A stretch of DNA of 64,000 nucleotides from an uncultured Caulobacterales bacterium (GTDB lineage Bacteria; Pseudomonadota; Alphaproteobacteria; Caulobacterales; Maricaulaceae): NCBI GenBank assembly GCA_938001915.1, contig CALLBD010000049.1, positions 1 to 64,000 of the forward strand, in the 5' to 3' direction. Position 1 is the stretch's first letter. Each line of letters opens with the position of its first letter. The position numbers were made by a program, and so were the translations under genes. The notes below the pieces were generated by a model. The model saw nothing but the letters and a program-made list of their open reading frames with translations, did not search any database and was not told where the DNA came from. Shown here in pieces: positions 27,834-36,261 of this stretch.

Positions 27834-28678
27834 AACACGCCTGTTTTGCGCAGCATATTCAAGGCCACCAACGCGAGACATATACCAAAGATTCGGCGTA
27901 AAAGCGTGGCATCTAACCTATGCGCGAGTTTCACGCCCACCGGCACTAGAGGCCACGCAGCCAGGGTTATCAAGGCAAAGCCCAATCCATTGACATAACC
28001 CAGTGATCCAAAGGGCCGGCCCGGAACATTCAGTCCACTTAAGATAAACCCCACTGTCGCAGGCACAGCAATGAACAAACCAAAAGTCGCCGCCGTTCCG
28101 ATAGCGCGATGAATCGGCATCCCGCATAATGTCAGCAAGGGCACGGACAGCGACCCACCACCAATCCCCATCAGCGACGATAAAATCCCGACACTGCCCC
28201 CCGCTAAAATAGGCGCTGGGCCGCGCGGTACTCTGTCTCGGAACACAAAGTTAGGCCGCCCGAAGATAAATTGCAGCGCTACGATGACGGCGACCAGCGC
28301 AAATAACTGGGTCAGCGCGGCACTTGAGAGACGCGGCGCTATCCAAATCGCGGCGGCAAAAGACCCAACCCCAATCCAGAGCCCATAGCTTTGCCACCAT
28401 TTCGGCCACGGCCAAACCAGCGACATATCGACCGCGCCTTTGGCGTGATGCGCTCGCGTCGAACGCGCCGCATTGAGGATGATGACCGCCGCACTCGTCG
28501 CAACCGCGCAGTGCATCACAATATTGCCCGGTACGCCCAGCGCGCTAAACGCATAAAGCAAGGCGGGCACCATGACCGCTCCCCCGCCAATTCCAAATAA
28601 CCCTGCGGTTAAGCCTGCGACGCCGCCAACGCCTAAGAGCGCCAGAATAAGCGGCCAGTTCTGAAGGAGCAAATCCAC
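27830..28678 (-). CDS. Sulfite exporter TauE/SafE family protein
   Basis: GGVAGLTAGLFGIGGGAVMVPAL and GGSVGILSSLMGIGGGSLSVPLLTLCG repeats. Confidence 0.93.
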   Translation of the reverse strand: MDLLLQNWPLILALLGVGGVAGLTAGLFGIGGGAVMVPALLYAFSALGVPGNIVMHCAVATSAAVIILNAARSTRAHHAKGAVDMSLVWPWPKWWQSYGLWIGVGSFAAAIWIAPRLSSAALTQLFALVAVIVALQFIFGRPNFVFRDRVPRGPAPILAGGSVGILSSLMGIGGGSLSVPLLTLCGMPIHRAIGTAATFGLFIAVPATVGFILSGLNVPGRPFGSLGYVNGLGFALITLAAWPLVPVGVKLAHRLDATLLRRIFGICLALVALNMLRKTGVF

Positions 28679-29671
28679 CTAAGCCGCGCGTTGCAGCGCC
28701 AACATCGCGGTGACGCCCGCTTGGATAATCTCCGAGGGCTTGTCCTTGCGGCCTAAACTTTCCGAAAGCGTCCGCCGCCAAACCCGTGCGCCCGCTTGTC
28801 CGGCAAATAATCCCATAACATGGCGAATGAGCGCTTTTGTCGAGCGGTCACTGTCCTCGCGGCGCTGCGCATACCCCATAAGGCGCTCGGCAATTTCTAA
28901 GCGTGACGGCGCAAATACGTCTCTGCCATACCAGCGCCCATCGACCTCTGTCAGAATCCAAGGCGTATTATAGGCGGCGCGGCCAAACATGGCCCCGTCC
29001 AGCTTATCCCCCATAACCTCTGACGCGTGTGACACATCCGTGAGCTGTCCATTGATGATGATTTTGAGCTCGGGAAATCTCGCTTTCATCGCGTGAACCA
29101 AGTCATAATTAATTGGCGGAATGGTGCGGTTATCTTTGGGCGATAGGCCTTTCAACCAGGCCTTGCGCGCATGGATGATAAAAGTCTCACAGCCTGCCCC
29201 CGCCACTGTTTCAATAAAGGCGGGCAAAGTCGTCTCGACCGATTGGTCATCAATCCCAAGGCGGCATTTGACGGTAACTTCGACCTCAGTCGCGCCGTTC
29301 ATGGCGGTGACGCAGTCAGCGACTAAGTCAGGTTCGGCCATTAGGCACGCCCCAAACCGCCCTGCCTGTACGCGGTCTGAAGGGCAGCCAACATTGAGAT
29401 TGACCTCATCATAGCCATAGCTCGCGCCGATTTCTGTGGCGCGCGCCAGCTTATCAGGGTCGCTCCCGCCAATCTGCAAGGCGACGGGATATTCAATCGC
29501 GTCAAAGCCTAGCAATCGGTCTCGCGGACCGTGAATGACCGCGTCGGCGACCACCATTTCGGTATAAAGCCGCGTATGCGCCGAGAGCTGACGGTGGAAC
29601 CACCGGCAATGCCGATCCGTCCAATCCATCATGGGCGCAACACTTACTGTAAAGTTTTGATTTTTGGTCAT
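28679..29671 (-). CDS. dusA: tRNA-dihydrouridine synthase A
   Basis: VSVAPMMDWTDRHCRWFHR, NLNVGCPSDRVQAGRFGACLMAEP, VKCRLGID. Confidence 0.96.
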   Translation of the reverse strand: MTKNQNFTVSVAPMMDWTDRHCRWFHRQLSAHTRLYTEMVVADAVIHGPRDRLLGFDAIEYPVALQIGGSDPDKLARATEIGASYGYDEVNLNVGCPSDRVQAGRFGACLMAEPDLVADCVTAMNGATEVEVTVKCRLGIDDQSVETTLPAFIETVAGAGCETFIIHARKAWLKGLSPKDNRTIPPINYDLVHAMKARFPELKIIINGQLTDVSHASEVMGDKLDGAMFGRAAYNTPWILTEVDGRWYGRDVFAPSRLEIAERLMGYAQRREDSDRSTKALIRHVMGLFAGQAGARVWRRTLSESLGRKDKPSEIIQAGVTAMLALQRAA

Positions 29672-29837
29672 TTTTTGTTATGTTTTATTTACTTAAAACG
29701 GAAACCCTTTAACTCAAATTGCCGCCGCATCACCCTTATTACCGTCACGTCTCGCTGGCTCTGCACTTAGTTGATTTTTACATCGTAAAATTCAACCGAT
29801 TGCACACATTATACCAACAATCCTAATACTCAACTCA

Positions 29838-30157
29838 GGAAACTACTGCGTACAAATTAGACGCAAGGGTTAGTATGCCTCAAAACATTCAGACGCAAGG
29901 CCGATGCTTACGCTTGGGCGCTAAAAGCAGAGCGAGGCTCCGACCAAGGTCGAGCCATCAAACCTCCAAAGATAACTGGCTATAACACCTTAGGTCAGCT
30001 CATAGATTTATACATCTTGTGTAGGCTGAACGTTAGAAAACCATCAGGGGGATCTAATGTTGTAGTGCTGCGAACTCTGCGCAAGGTGATTGATACTAAA
30101 GAATCACGAGCCCATCTGCCGGCTTTGGTCATTGAACAGGTAGACTGGATGCAGTGA
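29838..30157 (+). pseudogene. Decayed tyrosine recombinase/integrase N-terminal fragment with frameshift
   Basis: Frame 1 GNYCVQIRRKG then stop; shifted frame LVCLKTFRRKADAYAWALKAERGSDQGRAIKPPKITGYNTLGQLIDLYI: characteristic integrase SAM-like/N-terminal arrangement, no start codon. Confidence 0.65.
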
Positions 30158-30250
30158 TTTGTCTCCGGTTTTGCGTTCGGGACATGGAAATTGCGGTGCA
30201 TATTTTCTAATGGCGCCCGGAAAAAGTAAACCAGAGCGCCATGAGGCCGC

Positions 30251-30279
30251 GACGGTCAGGTTTAAACAACCTGACCGTC
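30251..30279. repeat. Perfect 12-bp inverted repeat GACGGTCAGGTT-TAAAC-AACCTGACCGTC, possible terminator
   Basis: Read directly, just downstream of the DUF417 gene stop. Confidence 0.7.
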
Positions 30280-30294
30280 TGTATTGGGGCTTTG

Positions 30295-30816
30295 TTAAGC
30301 CGTGCGAGCGATGCGCTTGAGCGCATCACCGGTGAGGAAAACAGCACTTGCCAGCAGAACGATATCTTTTAACAAGAACTGACCAGGAACGACTGAGAGG
30401 GCCGGAAAACCGCCCAGGCTAGCTTCCCAAACAGGCGCCGTCAAAAGATAGCTTGACGTGACAAAGAATGTCCCAAGCGCGCCGAGAGCCCCGACAAGTG
30501 CGAGCTTTGGAAACTTTGCGCCTAGGGCAATGATCACAGCCAAAGTGATTTCAGTTGCGCCGATAAGGTTAGATGCGCCTTGCAGGCTGAATACGCTATA
30601 TAACCAAGATGTTAGTGGGCTGGAGGCGACGAGGCCTTCAATGGCGCCTGCTTCATAGGCGGTAAATTTCATGGCACCGATCCAGCCCAGAACCGTGGCG
30701 CCTGTAAAGCGAAGTGCGTTCACACCGATATTGCTGATTTTTTCACCCAGCGCGTTGATTTGCGTCGCTGAATATCCGGCAGTTTTTGTGTCAGAGAATG
30801 TTGCTGAGATGGTCAT
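30295..30816 (-). CDS. DUF417 (YkgB/RclC-like) membrane protein
   Basis: LRFTGATVLGWIGAMKFTAYEAGAIEGLVASSPLTSWLY...FLLKDIVLLASAVFLTGDAL. Confidence 0.85.
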   Translation of the reverse strand: MTISATFSDTKTAGYSATQINALGEKISNIGVNALRFTGATVLGWIGAMKFTAYEAGAIEGLVASSPLTSWLYSVFSLQGASNLIGATEITLAVIIALGAKFPKLALVGALGALGTFFVTSSYLLTAPVWEASLGGFPALSVVPGQFLLKDIVLLASAVFLTGDALKRIARTA

Positions 30817-30834
30817 GATAGTGTCCTTTAGTAA

Positions 30835-30850
30835 TAAACCGAATGGTCAA
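30835..30850. promoter_or_regulatory. Operator-like palindrome S1 TAAACCGAATGGTCAA
   Basis: Matches consensus TTGACC-N4-GGTCAA shared by six sites; 19 bp upstream of DUF417 start. Confidence 0.65.
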
Positions 30851-30906
30851 GAATGAATTTAAAAAAATGCAGTTCGATGACTGCGATGAATGTGATATAC
30901 CCATTA

Positions 30907-30922
30907 TAAACCAATTGGTCAA
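30907..30922. promoter_or_regulatory. Operator-like palindrome S2 TAAACCAATTGGTCAA
   Basis: Same consensus; 72 bp from S1. Confidence 0.65.
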
Positions 30923-31014
30923 CTATTCTTAGATCACGAAGCTGTGAGGTCGAAAAATATCTTCTCTCCCAATCTCACTTGGCATTTTGATTCACCTACC
31001 GCATGGGTAGGGTA

Positions 31015-31626
31015 TTAGGCGGTTCCATCGTTCAGAATCACGGAAATTTGACGCTTTAATGCGGGCAAAACCTCACTCTCATACCAAGGGTTACGCTTGA
31101 GCCATCGATTATTTCTTGGACTCGGGTGAGGCATGACGAGTCTTGCGGGCATATAGTCCTTCCATCTTGAGACACGTTCGGTGAGCGTTACTTTCTCTCC
31201 ATCATTGATGTGCCAATCGATCGCGTATTGCCCGATGATTAAAGTGAGCTCTACGCCTTTAAAACTGTTCAGAAGTTGGGTTCTCCATAGCGCCGCACAT
31301 TCTGGGCGCGGCGGAAGATCACCACTCTTTCCTGTTCCCGGAAAACAAAATCCCATAGGCAGGATAGCGATCGCCTTGGGATCGTAGAAAACCGTATCGG
31401 AAATTCCCATCCAATCTCGTAATCTAACGCCTGACGGATCATCAAAAGGAATTCCCTTTTTATGCGTGATCCGTCCGGGGGCTTGGCCCACAATTAGAAT
31501 TTTGGAGCTAGGGTCGCCTTGCAATATAGGCTTTGGGCCAAGTGGGAGGTCTTCGCAGGCCGTGCAATTTCTAACTGAGTTAATGAGTTCACGCAGGTCA
31601 TCATCAGACGGTTGAGACAGTGTCAC
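31015..31626 (-). CDS. Uracil-DNA glycosylase family protein
   Basis: ILIVGQAPGRITHKKGIPFDDPSGVRLRDWMG, MPHPSPRNNRWLKRNPW. Confidence 0.9.
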   Translation of the reverse strand: MTLSQPSDDDLRELINSVRNCTACEDLPLGPKPILQGDPSSKILIVGQAPGRITHKKGIPFDDPSGVRLRDWMGISDTVFYDPKAIAILPMGFCFPGTGKSGDLPPRPECAALWRTQLLNSFKGVELTLIIGQYAIDWHINDGEKVTLTERVSRWKDYMPARLVMPHPSPRNNRWLKRNPWYESEVLPALKRQISVILNDGTA

Positions 31627-31661
31627 AAAGACCTCCTAGGGCGGCTTCTCCTATATTCTTA

Positions 31662-32078
31662 TCACAATACCGACTGTGCACCAATGACAAGTACGGCAAG
31701 CCATGACAGAAGGTAAACAGGTGTGCGCAAATACGGAATACCCAGGATGTACACTACCGCATGAGCGACGCGAGCAAAGAAAAAGATCATCGCCCACTGA
31801 GCCACTACAGGTATGATAGTGGCGTCAGATTTGGCAAAATAGGCGGCCGCTAAAACAACCGCGATAAAGGCCGGCATCGTTTCCACCATGTTGAGGTGCG
31901 CGCGCTGCGCCCTTTGCGCCCATAATGGGGGTTCGGGTTGTTTAGCAGGAAAACCTTCTGGGTAATTATTTAAAAATGTGGGAAGTCCCCAAGTAAACAG
32001 CCTTGCCAGGATGTAGGGCGTCCAAAGTAAGATGGTAAGTAGGCCGCTAAGCGCTAAAAAGTAAAATGCAGTGTCCAT
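31662..32078 (-). CDS. MAPEG family membrane protein
   Basis: RAQRAHLNMVETMPAFIAVVLAA, FARVAHAVVYILGIPYLRTPVYLLSW. Confidence 0.87.
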   Translation of the reverse strand: MDTAFYFLALSGLLTILLWTPYILARLFTWGLPTFLNNYPEGFPAKQPEPPLWAQRAQRAHLNMVETMPAFIAVVLAAAYFAKSDATIIPVVAQWAMIFFFARVAHAVVYILGIPYLRTPVYLLSWLAVLVIGAQSVL

Positions 32079-32215
32079 GATGTCCCCCTGAACGATATAG
32101 TTATAAACGAATTAAACAAAATTCGTTGGGGCCAGTTGCTCACCACAGCAACTTATATCAAGCCATTGATTTTAATGCGACATCACCTGCAAAGTAAAAG
32201 AGACAATATGCAAAA

Positions 32216-33142
32216 TTACATCATAGTTTGGCGATATTTGGACGGAGAGACTTTGAACCTTTCCTTGAAGGCGCGCGTGAAGGCTGCAGGGGACCGATAG
32301 CCCGATAGTTTCGCAATCTCTTGGATACTGTCACTTGATCCATGGAGCCTCGCCAGAGCCTTTTGCATGCGCCACTCCGAAACATATGTCATCGGCCCCA
32401 TATCCAACAACTCACTGAAACGTCTGGCGAACCGGCTACGAGACATTCCGACTTCTGATGCCAAGTTTTCAACCGACCAATGAAATGCGGGGTTCGCATG
32501 AATAAGGCCAATTGAACGGCCGATTTGCTTATCGCTGAAAGCGGCTAATATCCCTTTAAGCTTGTCATTTTTTTCAAAATTTATTCTTAATAGCTCTATG
32601 AACATGACTTCTGACATCCGAATGACAGACGCCTGAATTGCCAATTGAGATGAATAAACTTGCCGAATAAGTAGCTCCACAATATTATCAAGCATTGCGT
32701 TAGAAGCCCGCTCGCTTTGCGTAACTATCTGGCATTTTGGAAGCTCACTGAGCAAGGGATGGTCCGCGTCCGTCCGAAATGTAAAATGCCCACAAACAAG
32801 TTTTGTTTTCGCCGTTTCATCGCCCTCACCCAAGACGAGCACTCCCTTGCCATCATATCCTACGTCTTCGAGAAGTGTTTCAAGTTTGGGAGCCTTTTCA
32901 TAATCTTTATCATAGAGAACGTGGGAGGTGCCGCCTGAGATAATTATCATGTCTCCCGCCGAAAGATTGTGCTCCTCGTCAGTATCAATTCTGACGTTAA
33001 GCTGGCCTTGAACAACCATATGAAATCGCGCGGCTTGTTTATGTTCCGGGACTTTAACGCTCCATGGTTTTGAAAAATCCGTACGGAAATAAAACACGCC
33101 TTTTAGATTTAAAGTGTCAAGAATATCGCTGAGAATGTCCAT
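32216..33142 (-). CDS. AraC family regulator with cupin_6-type N-terminus
   Basis: FHMVVQGQLNVRIDTDEEHNLSAGDMIIISGGTSH; C-terminal double HTH WSVENLASEVGMSRSRFARRFSELLDMGPMTYVSEWRMQKA. Confidence 0.92.
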   Translation of the reverse strand: MDILSDILDTLNLKGVFYFRTDFSKPWSVKVPEHKQAARFHMVVQGQLNVRIDTDEEHNLSAGDMIIISGGTSHVLYDKDYEKAPKLETLLEDVGYDGKGVLVLGEGDETAKTKLVCGHFTFRTDADHPLLSELPKCQIVTQSERASNAMLDNIVELLIRQVYSSQLAIQASVIRMSEVMFIELLRINFEKNDKLKGILAAFSDKQIGRSIGLIHANPAFHWSVENLASEVGMSRSRFARRFSELLDMGPMTYVSEWRMQKALARLHGSSDSIQEIAKLSGYRSPAAFTRAFKERFKVSPSKYRQTMM

Positions 33143-33216
33143 AAGCTACTCTTCCTTCTTTTTTGACTTGGGCCTTGGGCCAAGCGTGGCATAGAAAAGC
33201 CAACTAAATGCGAGTT

Positions 33217-33768
33217 TTACAGCAAGGTAAGCGTCTGCGCTTGAATGGCTTTAAGTACCGTCTTAGTACCGCCTGATTTTATAATGACACGCCCCCCGAA
33301 ATAGGTTGTCCAAATCAATTCCGCCTTATCCGCGGCTTTGGTATCTTTCACCGCTACGGCAATGGCATCCCTCATGCGCTGCAGACTGCCTTGAACGAGC
33401 TTTTCTGTGGGGATGTCAAATGGAGCCTGATCAACAGCGGCATTACAAAGAAGGCACCCCCAACGTCCCCGCTTTGTTTCGGCGGAATCAACCAGGCCCT
33501 GCATAAGGGCGCTTATACGTTCGCCTCCTGTCAGACCTTCATTGCGCAACATAGCAACACCATCTGAGACATTGCCTTTATCATATTTAGCCAAAGCTTG
33601 GAGGTAAAGAGACCGCTTATCTCCAAAGGCCGCGTATAAACTTCCTTTTTTAAGCCCCGTTGCTTTCATTATATCGGCGTAAGAGGCCCCCTCGTAACCG
33701 TGCTCCCAAAATACATCCTGCAGGGCAGTTAAAACGTCATCATTATCAAATTCGCGTGGTCGACCCAT
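33217..33768 (-). CDS. TetR/AcrR family regulator
   Basis: MGRPREFDNDDVLTALQDVFWEHGYEGASYADIMKATGLKKGSLYAAFGDKRSLY. Confidence 0.95.
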   Translation of the reverse strand: MGRPREFDNDDVLTALQDVFWEHGYEGASYADIMKATGLKKGSLYAAFGDKRSLYLQALAKYDKGNVSDGVAMLRNEGLTGGERISALMQGLVDSAETKRGRWGCLLCNAAVDQAPFDIPTEKLVQGSLQRMRDAIAVAVKDTKAADKAELIWTTYFGGRVIIKSGGTKTVLKAIQAQTLTLL

Positions 33769-33814
33769 TTCAAGGCTCCTTTGTTTAACTCACATAACTG
33801 TGACTACAACATAC

Positions 33815-33830
33815 TTGACCGTTCAGTCAA
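33815..33830. promoter_or_regulatory. Operator-like palindrome S3 TTGACCGTTCAGTCAA
   Basis: Same consensus, within TACTTGAC-N6-GTCAAGTA; 47 bp upstream of tetR start. Confidence 0.7.
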
Positions 33831-33909
33831 GTAATGTATTTAGGCCGTAAGCGATAAAAATCAACCCTATTAGAAAGACATCACACAGTTTGTAGGTTTC
33901 AACCCAATA

Positions 33910-33925
33910 TTGACCAAACGGTAAT
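33910..33925. promoter_or_regulatory. Operator-like palindrome S4 TTGACCAAACGGTAAT
   Basis: Same consensus, in tetR/secreted-protein divergent intergenic. Confidence 0.6.
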
Positions 33926-34086
33926 GAATAAAAGAGATGAAAATGAAAGAGAGACACTATCAGAAAACGGCCTTCACGCAGACGACGCCAGCTCTACCAG
34001 CTCATCTCAAGCACACAAACGGTACTCAGGCTGATTCCCCTTCCCTACACGCCAAGCCAAGTTCAAAAATTTTTAAGGAAAATCCA

Positions 34087-34446
34087 ATGAAAACTCTTGC
34101 CTCAATTATGCTTCTTTTCAGCCTTTCTGCAATGGCAACACCTAGTTTCGCGATGGGAACGGCTCTTAAGCAAACTTCACAGCTTCAGGTCAAATCTGCA
34201 CCTAAAACCACCAGACCGTCCTTTGAATTGAAGAAAACAAATTACAAACGAACGAAATATCCGAATGTGCGCTTGCTTGGACCAATCGATTTCTCGATTG
34301 AAGAAGATTACAGTGTCAGGCGATTTCGAAATGTAACGGCTAGCCGAGCACAGCTCGTGAGCGACCCTAATATCTCAAAAAACTTTGAGACGGATCAATA
34401 TTACAAAGCAACGGTTGCCAAAGCTAGCTTCAAATTCAAATTTTAA
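34087..34446 (+). CDS. Small secreted protein, unknown function
   Basis: MKTLASIMLLFSLSAMATPSFAMG signal peptide; ATG at 34087 preceded by AAGGAAA. Confidence 0.7.
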   Translation: MKTLASIMLLFSLSAMATPSFAMGTALKQTSQLQVKSAPKTTRPSFELKKTNYKRTKYPNVRLLGPIDFSIEEDYSVRRFRNVTASRAQLVSDPNISKNFETDQYYKATVAKASFKFKF

Positions 34447-34476
34447 ACTTCGCCCCATACTCACAAGGAGAAACTT

Positions 34477-34617
34477 ATGCCCACCGAAACCACTCTTTTA
34501 GACTTCATCAATCATGATTGCTTGTCCAGCATAGGAGTCTTACCCGCCCATGAAGAACAGCGCGTTGCAGATCATGAGATGCTCGCTAGCAAAGCATCTG
34601 ATACGGCAATGGATTAA
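34477..34617 (+). CDS. Small ORF (46 aa) MPTETTLLDFINHDCLSSIGVLPAHEEQRVADHEMLASKASDTAMD
   Basis: AAGGAG ribosome-binding site 7 nt before ATG, immediately downstream of 34087 gene. Confidence 0.5.
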   Translation: MPTETTLLDFINHDCLSSIGVLPAHEEQRVADHEMLASKASDTAMD

Positions 34618-34688
34618 ACGCCTCGCTATAAGAGCAAGATGTGGGCCTCAAAGGCCTATCGCTCACTTAACTCGGAAAATTTTAAACC

Positions 34689-36146
34689 TTATTCTCGAGG
34701 CTCCTCTAAAAGCCAGTACAGTACATTATCTTCAAATATCGGACCATTTGTTATGGTTCGATGTTTTCCGGGAATAAACATGGTTGACGACCAACCGATT
34801 GGCGAGACGAGTTTTGGTTCCCACGTCTGCCCTACACGCTCGTCAAGTAGAGCACTTGCGCGTGTCACAGTTTCATCACCTAACTCATATTGTAATATTT
34901 TAAAATCGCCGCTCGATGTATCGATAGACGCAACTGAGGGCGTTTCGCGGTTATCACCGGCAACTAAAAACATCTCGAAACCTTCAGGGGTCTGCGCAGG
35001 CGAGTCCATAGCCATTTGAAAGAGACGGGCACGCCTCAGAGCGGCCTTTTGATATATACGGGCAATTTTACGGCGGTCTGTCATAGACTCGACACCAGGC
35101 ATGAGACTTGTCAAAATCTCATCGGTTTTTTTATCCTCCCCGCTTAACCCCCATTTCATTTTTTGCCAAAGATCTGGGTTGAGGAGATCTTTCACAGGCT
35201 TATCTGTATCGCCGTCCCAGACTAAAGGCTTATGTCGGCTGCGCGGCAGGAGCTGGTAAACGGACGGAAAGCTGCCGATTAAAGCTTGATGGTAATAGGG
35301 TAAGACGGGACGTCCCGTATTGAAGCCATTGAGAAGTTGATCCATGGCCTCCAATGACCCCGCATTCGGAGGCGCCACCAGTATCAGCCTCTCAACATCT
35401 TTTGCTCCAAGCCAAGGTACAGCGCCCGCTGGAATAGCATCTAAGTCCGTTGCGCCGTAGCGTGCAAAATAGCGTGACAAAATCCCCCCCATGGAGTGGG
35501 CAACTATGTCAAACTTGACCTCGGCATTTTCTATGCCGTAGTCCTCTCTATAATTTTTCTGAACATCCTTGCGTTTCTGATCAATGAAAATCTTTAGCCT
35601 TGCCGCATTAGACGGAATATCTTGTCGCCAATCATAATCAAATTGAAAACATGTGAAGTGATCCGTTCCGTAGTCAATTGAATTTAGCCCCAACTCTTCA
35701 TCCCGATACCCTCCCGCACCCAGAGTGTTGAGAATGCCCGCATAGGCCTGAATAGAAATCGGAATGCCCGCCAGATCAACCTGCAAACTTTCGAGTACGC
35801 CATCAGATCGGACGCTGGTTTCAATATGATGATTATTGTCGTGGGCAAGATCAGATGAAAGGGGCAACGCTATGAGTTGAGCTCCCTCGTCAGATCCTGG
35901 ATCAGCAAAATCTTTGCGAAAGGCCCCCCACACAGTCATTCCCGTTTCATTATCCACCAAACGGCTTCCTAAAATACCGGGTATTACAATGACGGGGTTC
36001 CGGTCTGGCGCGTGGTATTGTGCGCTTTTGTCATAAATACGCTTCAAATTTGAGCGTTCTTTGAGCGTCGTTGCGCAAGCGCTCAAGAGACAAGTTGAGA
36101 TGAGACATATGACGGCAAACATGCGCATCGAAGTTATGTTCTGCAT
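34689..36146 (-). CDS. LCAT/phospholipase-like lipoprotein (alpha/beta hydrolase)
   Basis: Lipobox LLSACA; NPVIVIPGILGSRLVDNETG, FDIVAHSMGGILSRYFARYG (GxSxG-like), LVAPPNAGS. Confidence 0.85.
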   Translation of the reverse strand: MQNITSMRMFAVICLISTCLLSACATTLKERSNLKRIYDKSAQYHAPDRNPVIVIPGILGSRLVDNETGMTVWGAFRKDFADPGSDEGAQLIALPLSSDLAHDNNHHIETSVRSDGVLESLQVDLAGIPISIQAYAGILNTLGAGGYRDEELGLNSIDYGTDHFTCFQFDYDWRQDIPSNAARLKIFIDQKRKDVQKNYREDYGIENAEVKFDIVAHSMGGILSRYFARYGATDLDAIPAGAVPWLGAKDVERLILVAPPNAGSLEAMDQLLNGFNTGRPVLPYYHQALIGSFPSVYQLLPRSRHKPLVWDGDTDKPVKDLLNPDLWQKMKWGLSGEDKKTDEILTSLMPGVESMTDRRKIARIYQKAALRRARLFQMAMDSPAQTPEGFEMFLVAGDNRETPSVASIDTSSGDFKILQYELGDETVTRASALLDERVGQTWEPKLVSPIGWSSTMFIPGKHRTITNGPIFEDNVLYWLLEEPRE

Positions 36147-36204
36147 AATCTTTCCCTTTTTCTAACTGGCTATCTCCTGAAAGTCCTTTGCGCAAATCAC
36201 ATAT

Positions 36205-36230
36205 AAAAAAGCCGCTGTCGAAACAGCGGC
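36205..36230 (-). terminator. Rho-independent terminator of the 36262-37692 gene
   Basis: GCCGCTGT-CGAA-ACAGCGGC with A-run on + (T-run on -). Confidence 0.85.
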
Positions 36231-36261
36231 CAAGTTTGGGGAGGAAAATGGTGAGCTAAAT

